Counted from the stretch's first letter, positions 17,612-26,393 are shown. The stretch is DNA of 64,000 nt from Plantactinospora endophytica (GCF_016862915.1 NZ_BONW01000033.1:19359-83358), one strand, 5' to 3'. Notes: generated from the letters alone by a model not told the origin. A program made the numbers and translations.

Positions 17612-18637
17612 TCAGCCGTGCCGGGCCGGATCGGTGAGCCGCTGTCGTACCGCCCAGAGGGCCGCCTCGGTACGCGACGCCGAGCCGGTCTTACGGAGCA
17701 GGTTGGACACGTGCACGGTGACGGTGCGTACCGAGATCCCGAGTGAGCGGGCCACCTGCTTGTTGGACATGCCGGCGGCCAGACAGGACAGCACCTCGAC
17801 CTCCCGGCCGGTCAACTCGGCGGTGGGTGCCGGCGGCGGCTCGACCAGCAGCCGCAGGTGCTCGGAAAGCGGCCCGGGGGCGAGTTCCTCGGGCCGCCGG
17901 CCGCGCTCGGCGACCAACAGCTCCACCAGCCGGTACGGGTTGCCGCCGGTCCGCCGCCAGAGCGCGTCGACGACGTCCGCCGGTACGGGCCGGCCGGGGT
18001 AGACCTGGCCGAGCACGGCGGCCACGTCCGGCCGGCCCAGCGGGCCGAGGTGCTGCCGGATCGCGCCGGGGGCACCGGAGAGTCGGGCCAGGGTGGCGGC
18101 GACCAGCCGGGGCGACACCGCCTCCTCCGCCGGCCGGCTGCCGACGAGCAGCAGGGCCGGCAGGTCGGGCGCGGTGGCCAGCTCGCCGACCAGGTTGAGG
18201 CTGGCCGGGTCGAGTGCGTGCAGGTCCTCCACCACCAGTACCGCCGGCCCGGCCCCGACCAGCGCCCGTACGGTGCGTACCGCGAGGCGTAACAGTGCGT
18301 CGGGGGCGTACCGCTCCCGGGGCGCGTTCGGGTGCTGGGCCAGCCAGGCCAGCGCGTCGGGCGGCAACGGGAGGTCCTGGGTGTCCCGTCCGCTGAGCGC
18401 GGCGGCCAGCCAGTCGTACGGTGCCGGGGTGTGCACCCGGGCGGTACCGCTGAGGATGGTCCCCGGTCGGGGTGAGAGGCCGTCCAGAGCCGCACTGATC
18501 AGCAGGCTCTTGCCCACCCCGGCGGCGCCGGTGACCACCACGCAGCCGGTCCGGGGGTGCCCACCGGCGACCGTGGCCCAGGCGGCGGCGAACTCGGCCA
18601 GTTCGCCGGCACGCCCGACCATGGAGACCGGCATCAT
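17612..18637 (-). CDS. LuxR-family regulator with N-terminal AAA-type ATPase
   Basis: 341 residues, a short version of the LAL/MalT-like regulators (usually 800-1000). Walker A is VVVTGAAGVGKSLLISAAL (about residues 34-50) and a Walker B-like VLVVEDLHALDP follows. The C-terminal 65 residues are a clear LuxR helix-turn-helix (LTGREVEVLSCLAAGMSNKQ, then SVRTVTVHVSNLLRKTG). The TPR/sensor region of large LALs is missing. The ATG is preceded by TAGGGT with a 6-nt gap, so the mRNA may be leaderless, and that -10 overlaps the 18-bp palindrome at 18647-18664. Self-regulation, and control of the divergent PP2C gene, are likely. Confidence 0.85.
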   Translation of the reverse strand: MMPVSMVGRAGELAEFAAAWATVAGGHPRTGCVVVTGAAGVGKSLLISAALDGLSPRPGTILSGTARVHTPAPYDWLAAALSGRDTQDLPLPPDALAWLAQHPNAPRERYAPDALLRLAVRTVRALVGAGPAVLVVEDLHALDPASLNLVGELATAPDLPALLLVGSRPAEEAVSPRLVAATLARLSGAPGAIRQHLGPLGRPDVAAVLGQVYPGRPVPADVVDALWRRTGGNPYRLVELLVAERGRRPEELAPGPLSEHLRLLVEPPPAPTAELTGREVEVLSCLAAGMSNKQVARSLGISVRTVTVHVSNLLRKTGSASRTEAALWAVRQRLTDPARHG

Positions 18638-18646
18638 GCGTCAACC

Positions 18647-18664
18647 CTACGCAGTACTGCGTAG
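18647..18664. promoter_or_regulatory. Perfect 18-bp palindrome between luxR-type and PP2C genes
   Basis: CTACGCAGTACTGCGTAG is a perfect inverted repeat 9 bp before the LuxR-type start and 36 bp before the PP2C start. It overlaps the probable -10 (TAGGGT on the minus strand) of the LuxR gene. Its size and position fit an operator for a dimeric regulator, most simply the LuxR protein encoded next to it. Confidence 0.6.
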
Positions 18665-18700
18665 TGACTTTGCCGTGGATCTCGGGGCAAGCTGCACGGT

Positions 18701-19420
18701 ATGACCTTTGTCCTGCGCAGCCTGGCCGTCAGCGACCCTGGCCTGGTCCGGCCGAACAACGAGGACGTGGCGTTCGCCGGCAGCCGCCTGGTCGCCGTGG
18801 CCGACGGCATGGGCGGGGCCCCGGCCGGCGAGGTGGCCAGCGAGATCGTGATCAGCAGTCTGGCCCCGGTGGAGCGGTCCGCGCCGGACGCGGAACCCCT
18901 GGCCGCGCTGCGGGAGGCGATCGGTGCGGCCAACACCCGGATCCGGGCGGTGACCGACGCCGACCAGGCCACCGAGGGGATGGGCAGCACCGTGACGGCG
19001 ATGTTGCTCTCCGGCCGCCGGCTCGGGGTGGCGCATGTCGGCGACTCCCGGGGCTACCTGTTCCGGGCCGGCAGGCTGTCCCAGCTCACCCGGGACGACA
19101 CCTTCGTGCAGGCGCTCGTCGACCAGGGCGGACTGACGCCGGAGGAGGCCCGGCGGCATCCGCAGCGGTCGCTGGTCACCCGCGTGGTGCTGGGTACCCC
19201 GGTCGAGCCGGCCACCGTCGCGCTGATCGCCCAGGCCGGTGACCGGCTGCTGGTGTGCAGCGACGGCCTCTCCGACGTGGTCGAGGACGACGCCATCGCC
19301 GGGGTGCTGGCCGGCTTCGCCGACCGGGAGGAGTGCACGCGGCAGTTGGTCAAGCTCGCGCACCAGGCGGGTGCCCCGGACAACGTCACGCTGGTGGTGG
19401 CGGACGTCACTGACGAATAA
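18701..19420 (+). CDS. PP2C-family Ser/Thr protein phosphatase
   Basis: 239 residues, a minimal PPM/PP2C catalytic domain. The metal-binding and catalytic motifs are present: RPNNEDVAF, VAVADGMGG, GMGSTVTAMLL, AHVGDSRGYLF, LLVCSDGLSDVV and the terminal APDNVTLVVADV. It is soluble, with no transmembrane anchor, unlike PstP. It would remove phosphate from Ser/Thr residues added by Hanks-type kinases (Mn2+ dependent). It is probably cotranscribed with the beta-propeller protein that starts 54 bp downstream, and it is controlled from the divergent region holding the 18-bp palindrome. Confidence 0.93.
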   Translation: MTFVLRSLAVSDPGLVRPNNEDVAFAGSRLVAVADGMGGAPAGEVASEIVISSLAPVERSAPDAEPLAALREAIGAANTRIRAVTDADQATEGMGSTVTAMLLSGRRLGVAHVGDSRGYLFRAGRLSQLTRDDTFVQALVDQGGLTPEEARRHPQRSLVTRVVLGTPVEPATVALIAQAGDRLLVCSDGLSDVVEDDAIAGVLAGFADREECTRQLVKLAHQAGAPDNVTLVVADVTDE

Positions 19421-19474
19421 TGGCCGCCATCACGTGGCCGGTCCCGACCGGCCCGGCCGGGAGGGGGCGGCGCG

Positions 19475-20842
19475 GTGGTCGTGATCGAGCTCGGCGAGCA
19501 GCGGTACGACCCGCCGGCCGAGCCCGTCCCGCCGCGCCGGTTCACCTGGCGGCGGCTCCGGACCACCGCGCTCGGACTGGCCGGGGCACTGGTGTTCGGC
19601 CTGGGTGGCGCGGCACCGGCCGCACCGTCGCAGTTGACGGAGATCTACCGGGGGACGGTGCAGGGCAGTGACTCCTTCACGCTGACCGAGGACCGGCTCG
19701 TCCTCACCGAGCCGCTCGGCACCGACGCGTACCGGATCACCGCGTACGAGACGGAGCGGGGGCGGCAGCTCTGGAGTACGACGTACCGGACGGAGCTGCG
19801 GCGGATCTGGCTGTACCAGGCGGCCGGTCTGCTGATCCTGCTGGAGGGCCGGCCCGACAGCAACGATTTCCGGACCGTCGCGCTGGACGCCGGTACCGGG
19901 CGGTGGCGCTGGTCGGTGCCGAGTCAGCTGACCGTGCTGGGCGAGGAACGGATCGGGCTGGTCGTCGAGGAGGTGTTCCCGCCGGGCAGCCGGGTCGATC
20001 CCGACAATCCGCCGCCGTCCGGCACCCCGACCTACCAGGCGACCTGGGGTACCGGCAGCTACACCGCACCACCGGTCGGGCAGACCGGTCGGGTGGTCGA
20101 CCTCGACACCGGTCGGGATCTCTGGACCTCTCCGGTGCTGTCCGGGATCAGCACGCTGCGGGCCGGTCCGGGCCGCCCCGCCGCCCTGCTGGCCGGGTAC
20201 CGCGACGGCCTGCTCGAACTGCGTGACCCCCGGACCGGAGCGGTCCGGCAGCGGCTCGATTCCGGGGGCGGCGTGCCGTTCTACGCGGCGATGGCCGGTG
20301 ACTGGCTGATGGTGCGGTTCGAGACGAACGTCGCCGTCTACTCGGCCGACCTGCGGCAGCGCCGATGGATCCGGGCGACACCGTCGGAGCAGCTACGGGC
20401 CGAAGCCTGTGGGCCCATGCTGTGCCTGGCCGACGGGAGCGGCACCGAGGTGGTCGATCCGGCCACCGGCGGCACCGCGTGGCGGAACCCCGAGCCGCTG
20501 AGGGTGACCCCGCACGGCGGGCACCTGGTGGAGACCACCGAGGACCTCACGATCCGCCGGACGGTCGATCCGCGCACCGGGCGTAGCGTGGTGGACCTGA
20601 CCGGCTGGACGGAGGCCGAGAGTCCGGCGACCTCCGGGCCGATGCTGCTCCGCCAGACCGGCGGCAGCGCCCGGACCTGGGTGGGCCTGCTCGATCCGGA
20701 GGGTACGGCGGTCCGCTCGCTGGACCCGCTGCCGTTCGCCCTGACGTCCTGCCAGGCGGCCCCCCGGGCGTTCGCCTGTCGCACGCATCTCGGCGACATG
20801 CGGGTCTGGCGGTACCGCCCGCGTCCGTCCCCACCGGGCTGA
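19475..20842 (+). CDS. Membrane-anchored PQQ-like beta-propeller protein
   Basis: 455 residues from the GTG at 19475, with a purine-rich GGGAGGGGG site just upstream. After a 30-residue cytoplasmic head, one hydrophobic segment (ALGLAGALVFGLGGAAPAA) serves as anchor or signal. The remainder is a run of beta-propeller blades of the PQQ/WD type: AYETERGRQLWSTTYR, ALDAGTGRWRWSVP, DLDTGRDLWTSPVL, VDPATGGTAWRNPE. It probably lies outside the membrane as a ligand- or protein-binding scaffold. PQQ itself need not be bound. Following the PP2C gene, it may be a sensor or target in the same signalling unit. Confidence 0.78.
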   Translation: MVVIELGEQRYDPPAEPVPPRRFTWRRLRTTALGLAGALVFGLGGAAPAAPSQLTEIYRGTVQGSDSFTLTEDRLVLTEPLGTDAYRITAYETERGRQLWSTTYRTELRRIWLYQAAGLLILLEGRPDSNDFRTVALDAGTGRWRWSVPSQLTVLGEERIGLVVEEVFPPGSRVDPDNPPPSGTPTYQATWGTGSYTAPPVGQTGRVVDLDTGRDLWTSPVLSGISTLRAGPGRPAALLAGYRDGLLELRDPRTGAVRQRLDSGGGVPFYAAMAGDWLMVRFETNVAVYSADLRQRRWIRATPSEQLRAEACGPMLCLADGSGTEVVDPATGGTAWRNPEPLRVTPHGGHLVETTEDLTIRRTVDPRTGRSVVDLTGWTEAESPATSGPMLLRQTGGSARTWVGLLDPEGTAVRSLDPLPFALTSCQAAPRAFACRTHLGDMRVWRYRPRPSPPG

Positions 20843-20938
20843 GCGGCGGCCACCGGAACGGCTCGATTGGTCCCGCACCGGCGATCCCGCTCGGTAATCT
20901 CGACATATGGCACAAACCAGTCCGAGGGTCGGTTGTCG

Positions 20939-21490
20939 ATGACCGAGCCACCGCACCGGTCGCCGGTCCGGCTCTCCGTCAACGGCAGACCGTACGAACT
21001 CGACCTCGACAACCGGACCACGCTGCTCGACGCGCTCCGGGAGCACCTGGCGCTGACCGGGGCGAAGAAGGGCTGCGACCACGGCCAGTGCGGATCGTGC
21101 ACGGTGCTGCTCGACGGCCGGCGGGTGAAGAGCTGCCTGGTCTTCGCCGTGGCGGCCGACGGCGGCGACCTGGTCAGCGTCGAGGGCCTGGCCGAGGACG
21201 GGCAACTGCACCCGTTGCAGAGCTGCTTCGTCGAGCACGACGCCTTCCAGTGCGGCTACTGCACCTCCGGACAGCTCTGCTCCGCCCTCGGCATGCTCGA
21301 CGAGCTGCGCCGGGGCTGGCCGAGCGTGGTCACCGCCGACCTGGCCGCCGGCCCAAACGGGGTCACCGACCCGGAGATCCGGGAACGGATGAGCGGCAAC
21401 CTGTGCCGCTGTGCGGCGTACCCGCACATCGTCTCGGCGATCCGGGAGGCCGCGACGGTCGAGACCCGTCCGATGGGGAGCCTCCGGTGA
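20939..21490 (+). CDS. [2Fe-2S] subunit of a PaoABC-like molybdenum hydroxylase
   Basis: 183 residues from the ATG at 20939; an upstream in-frame GTG is rejected because it lies outside the domain. Two [2Fe-2S] clusters are indicated: the plant-ferredoxin type (KGCDHGQCGSCTVLLDGRR, plus Cys in VKSC) and the alpha-helical type (FQCGYCTSGQL and NLCRCAAYPHI). It passes electrons from the molybdenum centre to the FAD subunit. E. coli PaoA carries a Tat signal; this protein does not, so the complex is likely cytoplasmic. Its stop overlaps the GTG start of the FAD subunit. Confidence 0.93.
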   Translation: MTEPPHRSPVRLSVNGRPYELDLDNRTTLLDALREHLALTGAKKGCDHGQCGSCTVLLDGRRVKSCLVFAVAADGGDLVSVEGLAEDGQLHPLQSCFVEHDAFQCGYCTSGQLCSALGMLDELRRGWPSVVTADLAAGPNGVTDPEIRERMSGNLCRCAAYPHIVSAIREAATVETRPMGSLR

Positions 21491-22497
21491 GGAGCTTCCG
21501 GTACGAGCGGAGCACCGACCCCGGCCGGGCGGTGGCGCTGGTGGCCGGCGAGCCGGACGCGGCGTACCTGGGCGGCGGCACGAACCTGGTCGACCTGATG
21601 AAACTCGGGGTGGCCCGCCCGGGGCTGCTGGTCGACGTCACCCGGCTGCCCCTGGACTCGGTCGAGTCACTGCCCGACGGCGGGCTCCGGATCGGCGCCA
21701 CGGTACGCAACAGCGACCTGGCCGCGCACCCGACCGTACGGCGGGACTTCCCGGTGCTGGCCCGGGCGCTGCTGGCCGGGGCGAGCGGACAACTGCGCAA
21801 CATGGCCACCGTCGGCGGCAACCTGCTGCAACGTACCCGCTGCGCCTACTTCCAGGACGTCACCCGGCCGTGCAACAAGCGCGTCCCTGGGGACGGATGC
21901 TCGGCGCTGGAGGGGCAGAACCGGGACCTCGCCATCCTCGGCTGGTCGCCGCAGTGCGTCGCCACCCACCCCTCGGACATGGCGGTCGCGCTGGTCGCGC
22001 TCGACGCCGTGGTCGAGGTGCTGGAGCCGGCCGGCGCCCGGGACATCCCGCTGGCCGAGTTCCACCGGCTGCCCGGGGAACGGCCGGACCAGGAGACCAC
22101 GCTGGCCCCGGGCGGGCTGATCACGGCGGTACGGATTCCCGCGCTGCCGTTCGCGCGCCGGTCGACGTACCGGAAGGCGCGGGACCGGGCGTCGTTCGCC
22201 TTCGCCGCCGGTTCGGTGGCGGTGGCGCTCGACCTGGCCGGCGGGCTGGTCCGGGACGTCCGCCTCGGCTGGGGCGCGGTCGCGCACCGGCCCTGGCGGC
22301 CCCGGCTCGCCGAGGCGGCGCTGCGCGGCCAGCCGGCGACCGAGGAGACCTTCCGGCTCGCCGCCGAGGAGGAACTCGCGGCGGCCCGGCCACTGACGCA
22401 CAACGCCTTCAAGATCCCACTGATCCGGAACCTGACCGTACGAACCCTGGTCGACCTGGCCGAGGACGCGACGGACCCGGCGGAGCGGGACCGGTGA
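21487..22497 (+). CDS. FAD-binding subunit of a PaoABC-like molybdenum hydroxylase
   Basis: 336 residues from the GTG at 21487, which overlaps the previous stop (GTGA). Motifs are YLGGGTNLVDLM for FAD pyrophosphate binding and NMATVGGNLLQRTRCAYF. The segment from RTRCAYF to PCNKR and GDGCSALEG supplies the cysteines that in E. coli PaoB hold an extra [4Fe-4S] cluster. This places the enzyme with the PaoABC (YagTSR) aldehyde oxidoreductases rather than classical xanthine dehydrogenases. It transfers electrons to an external acceptor. The reading frame is continuous and of normal length. Confidence 0.92.
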   Translation: MRSFRYERSTDPGRAVALVAGEPDAAYLGGGTNLVDLMKLGVARPGLLVDVTRLPLDSVESLPDGGLRIGATVRNSDLAAHPTVRRDFPVLARALLAGASGQLRNMATVGGNLLQRTRCAYFQDVTRPCNKRVPGDGCSALEGQNRDLAILGWSPQCVATHPSDMAVALVALDAVVEVLEPAGARDIPLAEFHRLPGERPDQETTLAPGGLITAVRIPALPFARRSTYRKARDRASFAFAAGSVAVALDLAGGLVRDVRLGWGAVAHRPWRPRLAEAALRGQPATEETFRLAAEEELAAARPLTHNAFKIPLIRNLTVRTLVDLAEDATDPAERDR

Positions 22498-22519
22498 GCG
22501 GGTACGTCGAGGTGGCCCG

Positions 22520-24625
22520 GTGAGCGCGCCGGCCACCGCCATCGGCCGGGAACAGCCCCGGCTGGAGGGCCGGGCGAAGGTGACCGGCACCGCCCGGTAC
22601 GCGGTCGAGCACCCGGCCGACGGCGTGGCGTACGGGTGGGCGGTGCAGGCCAGCGTGGCGAAGGGACGGATCGTCCGGATCGACACCGGCGACGCGGAGC
22701 GCGAGCCGGGGGTGCTGGCGGTGCTCACCCACGAGAACTCGCCCCGGCTGCACCCGGCGGAGAGTCCCGAACTGCTGCTCCTCCAGCAGCCCCGGGTGCG
22801 CTACCGGGGCGAGATCGTGGCGCTGGTGGTGGCCGAGTCGCTGGAGTCGGCCCGGGAGGCTGCCCGGCTGCTCCGGATCGACTACGACACCGAGCCGCAC
22901 AGCAGCGTACTCACCGAGCATCATCCGAGCCTCTACAAGCCGGACCACGTCAACCCGTCGTTCCCCACCGACACCAGCGTCGGCGACTTCGACAGCGGCT
23001 ACGCGGCGGCGGAGGTACGGCTGGACCAGACGTACCGGACGCCGGCGTACCACAACAACCCGATGGAGCCGCACGCCGCGACCGCGAGCTGGACCGACGG
23101 TCGGCTGCTGGTGCACGACTCCAGCCAGGGCACCACGGACGTACAGGTGGTCCTCGGCCGGCTCTTCGAGTTGCCGGCCGAGGCGGTCCGGGCCATCGCC
23201 GAGCACGTCGGCGGCGGCTTCGGCAGCAAGGGCACCACCCGGTGCACGCCGGTGCTCGCCGCGATGGCCGCCCGGCAGGTCGGCCGGCCGGTACGGCTGG
23301 CGTTGACCCGGCAGCAGCTCTTCGGCCCGATCGGCTACCGCACCCCGATCATCCAGCGGATCCGGCTCGGTGCCGACGCCGACGGCCGGCTCGCGGCGAT
23401 CTGCCACGACGCGATCAGCCAGAGTTCCACCATCGAGGAGTTCGCCGAGCAGACCGCCGTACTCACCCGGGCGCTGTACGCGGCACCGCACCGCCGAACG
23501 ACGCACCGGCTGGCCCGGCTGGACGTACCGACGCCGTCCTGGATGCGCGCACCCGGCGAGTGCCCGGGGTCGTTCGCGCTGGAGTCCGCGATGGACGAGT
23601 TGGCGGTGGCCTGCGGGGTCGACCCGGTGGAGCTGCGGCTGCGCAACGACACCGAGGTCGACCCGGAGGAGGGCGTACCGTTCAGCAGCCGGAAGCTGGC
23701 CGCCTGCCTGCGCGACGGTGCCCGGCGGTTCGGCTGGGCGGACCGCGACCCCGCTCCGGGGGCCCGACGGCGGGGCAGGTGGCTGATCGGCACCGGGATG
23801 GCCGGCGCGATCTACCCGGCCCGGATCCCGGGTGCGTCGGCCGAGGCGGCGGCCGGCCCGGACGGGACGTACCAGGTGCGGATCAACGCCACCGACATCG
23901 GTACCGGCGCGCGGACCGCGCTGTGGCAGATCGCCACGGACGCCCTCGGGGTGCCCGGCGACCGGGTCGCGGTCAGCATCGGGGACAGCGACCTTCCGCC
24001 GGCGCTGGTCGCCGGTGGCTCGACCGGTACCGCCGGCTGGGGTCTGGCCGTGCACCGGGCCTGCCAGGAACTGCGCCGCCAGCTCGACGACCGGTACGCC
24101 GGCACGGCACCCCCCGACGGCCTGGCGGTACGCCTGGACACCACCGACGAGGCGGCGGCCCTGCCCCGACTCGCCCGGTACGCCTTCGGCGCGCACTTCG
24201 TCGAGGCCCGGGTGGACGTCGACTCCGGCGAGATCCGGATCCCCCGGATGCTCGGCGTCTTCGCCACCGGTCGGGTGGTGAACCCGAGCACCGCCCGATC
24301 GCAGTTGATCGGCGGGATGACCATGGGCATCTCGATGGCGCTGCACGAGGAGGGGCTGCTGGACCACCGGTTCGGCGACTGGGTGAACCGGGACCTGGCC
24401 ACTTACCACGTCACCGCCTGCGCGGACGTGGAACGGATCGAGGCGTACTGGGTGCCGGAGGAGGACGACGAGGGGAACCCGCTCGGCACCAAGGGGCTGG
24501 GCGAGATCGGCATCGTCGGCTCGGCGGCAGCGGTCGCCAACGCCGTCTACCACGCCACCGGCCTGCGGTTCCGTACCCTGCCGATCCAGCTCGACAAGCT
24601 GGTGGACCGGCTGCCGACCGGCTAG
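22520..24625 (+). CDS. Molybdenum cofactor-binding subunit of a PaoABC-like aldehyde oxidoreductase
   Basis: 701 residues from the GTG at 22520. It is the large catalytic subunit that binds molybdopterin cytosine dinucleotide and hydroxylates aldehydes or N-heterocycles. Visible family features are RLEGRAKVTGTARYAVE at the start, EHVGGGFGSKGTT in the cofactor-binding region, APGECPGSFALESAMDELA, and the late GTKGLGEIGIVG with the essential active-site glutamate. With the [2Fe-2S] and FAD subunits just upstream it forms a three-gene operon (paoA-paoB-paoC order). No maturation factor (PaoD/XdhC) is found in the following genes, so it must be supplied from elsewhere. The substrate is unknown. 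Confidence 0.93.
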   Translation: MSAPATAIGREQPRLEGRAKVTGTARYAVEHPADGVAYGWAVQASVAKGRIVRIDTGDAEREPGVLAVLTHENSPRLHPAESPELLLLQQPRVRYRGEIVALVVAESLESAREAARLLRIDYDTEPHSSVLTEHHPSLYKPDHVNPSFPTDTSVGDFDSGYAAAEVRLDQTYRTPAYHNNPMEPHAATASWTDGRLLVHDSSQGTTDVQVVLGRLFELPAEAVRAIAEHVGGGFGSKGTTRCTPVLAAMAARQVGRPVRLALTRQQLFGPIGYRTPIIQRIRLGADADGRLAAICHDAISQSSTIEEFAEQTAVLTRALYAAPHRRTTHRLARLDVPTPSWMRAPGECPGSFALESAMDELAVACGVDPVELRLRNDTEVDPEEGVPFSSRKLAACLRDGARRFGWADRDPAPGARRRGRWLIGTGMAGAIYPARIPGASAEAAAGPDGTYQVRINATDIGTGARTALWQIATDALGVPGDRVAVSIGDSDLPPALVAGGSTGTAGWGLAVHRACQELRRQLDDRYAGTAPPDGLAVRLDTTDEAAALPRLARYAFGAHFVEARVDVDSGEIRIPRMLGVFATGRVVNPSTARSQLIGGMTMGISMALHEEGLLDHRFGDWVNRDLATYHVTACADVERIEAYWVPEEDDEGNPLGTKGLGEIGIVGSAAAVANAVYHATGLRFRTLPIQLDKLVDRLPTG

Positions 24626-24694
24626 CCGTCGCTCCCGGCCGCCGACCGGTCAGCCGTCGGTCCCGGGCGCCGGCCGGTCAGCCGTCGGTCCCGG
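24626..24694. repeat. Short tandem repeat, 28 bp x 2.5
   Basis: Units beginning CCGTCG-TCCCGG and ending CCGGTCAG lie head to tail at 24626-24653 and 24654-24681, plus a partial third at 24682-24694. They fill the gap between the molybdenum subunit and the TetR gene and run over the TetR stop codon, so the last TetR residues are encoded inside the repeat. Confidence 0.75.
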
Positions 24695-25265
24695 TCGCGC
24701 GGTAGCGCAGTCCGTCGAGCAGCAGGTCGAGCAGGCGCCCGGCCTGGTCCCGCTGGTCCGGCTCGCCGACGGCGAGGGAGATCCCGCCGAGGCTGGCCAG
24801 TACGTCGGCGGCCGGGACGTCCGACCGAAGTGTCCCGGTCTCGGCACCGGCGGCCAGCAGGCTGGTGATCGCGCCGGTCAGCCGGTCCCGGCTGTGCGCG
24901 AACGGGTTGCCGCCGGAGGCGATCACGGCGCGCAGCGCGTCGGCCATGCCGCGCTTGGTGCCCAGGTAGTCGACGAAGCGGTCCAGCCAGACCCGGGTCG
25001 CCCGGTCCGGCGGCAGGCTGCGCAGCAGTTCGTCGACGGCGTCGCAGAGCCGGTCGAGTTCGCTGCGGTAGGCCGCCTCGACCAGCGCCTCCCGGGTCGG
25101 GAAGTGCCGGTAGAGGGTGCCGATCCCGACGCCCGCCTCCTTGGCGATGGCCTCCAGGGTCGCCTCCGGCCCGTCCTGCGAGAACGCCCGTACGGCCACC
25201 TCCAGCAGCCGGTCGCGGTTGCGCTGTGCGTCGGCCCGCAGTGGGCGCTGGCCGGTGGCCGCCAC
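24678..25265 (-). CDS. TetR-family transcriptional regulator
   Basis: 195 residues. The N-terminal helix-turn-helix is textbook: RDRLLEVAVRAFSQDGPEAT, then IAKEAGVGIGTLYRHFPTREALVEAAY. The C-terminal ligand-binding domain is of the common SDR-associated type. It is divergent from a short-chain dehydrogenase; the spacer holds two copies of GGAGGYTCCTCC (25345-25356 and 25376-25387) that should be its operator. It most likely represses the SDR gene and itself until a small lipophilic ligand binds. Confidence 0.93.
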   Translation of the reverse strand: MAATGQRPLRADAQRNRDRLLEVAVRAFSQDGPEATLEAIAKEAGVGIGTLYRHFPTREALVEAAYRSELDRLCDAVDELLRSLPPDRATRVWLDRFVDYLGTKRGMADALRAVIASGGNPFAHSRDRLTGAITSLLAAGAETGTLRSDVPAADVLASLGGISLAVGEPDQRDQAGRLLDLLLDGLRYRATGTDG

Positions 25266-25344
25266 GGCTCTCCTCGTCAGGTCTGGCGCGTACCGGACCG
25301 GTGGCGTGGCTCACACACCGGACCCGGGGATGCGGTTGGCAACC

Positions 25345-25387
25345 GGAGGCTCCTCCGGTTAACGTGATTCGTAGTGGAGGTTCCTCC
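25345..25387. promoter_or_regulatory. Twin palindromic operator GGAGGYTCCTCC
   Basis: GGAGGCTCCTCC (25345-25356) sits inside a larger inverted repeat with AACCGGAGG/CCTCCGGTT arms, and GGAGGTTCCTCC (25376-25387) lies 31 bp away centre to centre, three helical turns. Both are in the TetR/SDR divergent spacer, so cooperative binding by two TetR dimers is likely. Confidence 0.65.
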
Positions 25388-25448
25388 GCTTCACATCATA
25401 CCGGCCGGCCCACCCCGACCAGCAGCACCGATCAAGGACGGGATGATC

Positions 25449-26393
25449 ATGAACGCACCGCAACGCATCAGCACGCCGTTCTCGGCCGAGTCCACCGCCG
25501 CCGAGGTCGCGGCCGGAATCGACCTCACCGGCCGACGGGCCGTCGTCACCGGCGGCGCCTCCGGGATCGGCGTCGAGACCGCCCGGACGCTCGCCGGGAT
25601 CGGCGCGGAGGTCACCCTCGCCGTCCGGGACCTGGCGGCCGGCGAACAGACCGCCAACGAGATCACCGCGACCACCGGCAACGACCGCGTCCACGTCGCG
25701 CCCCTGGACCTCGCCGACCGGGCCTCGGTCACGGCCTTCGTCGCCGCCTGGGACGGCCCACTGCACCTCCTGGTCAACAACGCCGGGGTGATGGCCGCGC
25801 CCGAGACGCGTACCCCGGAGGGCTGGGAACTCCAGTTCGCCACCAACCACCTCGGGCACTTCGCCCTCGCCACCGGACTGCACCGGGCACTCGCCTCGGC
25901 CGGCGGGGCCCGGGTCGTCTCGGTCAGCTCCAGCGCGCACCTGCGCTCGCCGGTGGTCTTCGACGACATCCACTTCGCCCGGCGGCCGTACGAGCCGTGG
26001 GCCGCGTACGGGCAGTCCAAGACCGCCAACGTGCTGTTCGCGGTCGAGGCGACGAGCCGCTGGGCCGACGACGGGATCACCGCCAACGCGCTGATGCCGG
26101 GCGGGATCCGGACCAACCTCCAGCGGTACGTCAGCGAGGCGGAACTCGACCGGCTGCGCGCCGAGGCGGGACCGTCGGCGTTCGTCTGGAAGACGCCGGA
26201 GCAGGGCGCCGCCACCTCCGTACTGGTCGGCACCTCGCCACTGCTCGACGGGATCGGCGGCCGGTACTTCGAGGACTGCGCCGAGGCGGAGCCGCACCGG
26301 CCGGGCACCCGCAACGGCGTCGCCGCGTACGCCCTGGACCCGGAGGCCGCCGCCCGGCTCTGGGCGGAGTCGGTCCGTACCCTGGCCGGCTGA
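25449..26393 (+). CDS. SDR-family NAD(P)-dependent oxidoreductase
   Basis: 314 residues from the ATG at 25449 (an ATG at 25443 is the alternative; the GGACGGG at 25436-25442 suits 25449 better). Cofactor motif VVTGGASGIGVETARTL, NNAG in LLVNNAGVMAAP, catalytic Ser in SVSSSAHL and the Y-x3-K pair in YGQSKTANVLF mark a classical SDR. The length and the tail resemble retinol-dehydrogenase/light-dependent reductase-like SDRs of actinomycetes. It is a cytoplasmic reductase or dehydrogenase of unknown substrate, most likely repressed by the divergent TetR protein and induced by a xenobiotic or lipid-like ligand. Confidence 0.9.
   Translation: MNAPQRISTPFSAESTAAEVAAGIDLTGRRAVVTGGASGIGVETARTLAGIGAEVTLAVRDLAAGEQTANEITATTGNDRVHVAPLDLADRASVTAFVAAWDGPLHLLVNNAGVMAAPETRTPEGWELQFATNHLGHFALATGLHRALASAGGARVVSVSSSAHLRSPVVFDDIHFARRPYEPWAAYGQSKTANVLFAVEATSRWADDGITANALMPGGIRTNLQRYVSEAELDRLRAEAGPSAFVWKTPEQGAATSVLVGTSPLLDGIGGRYFEDCAEAEPHRPGTRNGVAAYALDPEAAARLWAESVRTLAG

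Noticed and set aside
22409..24553. 714-codon minus-strand frame opposite the molybdenum subunit
   Set aside because: Low-complexity Arg/Gly/Val text. The plus strand carries clear family motifs.
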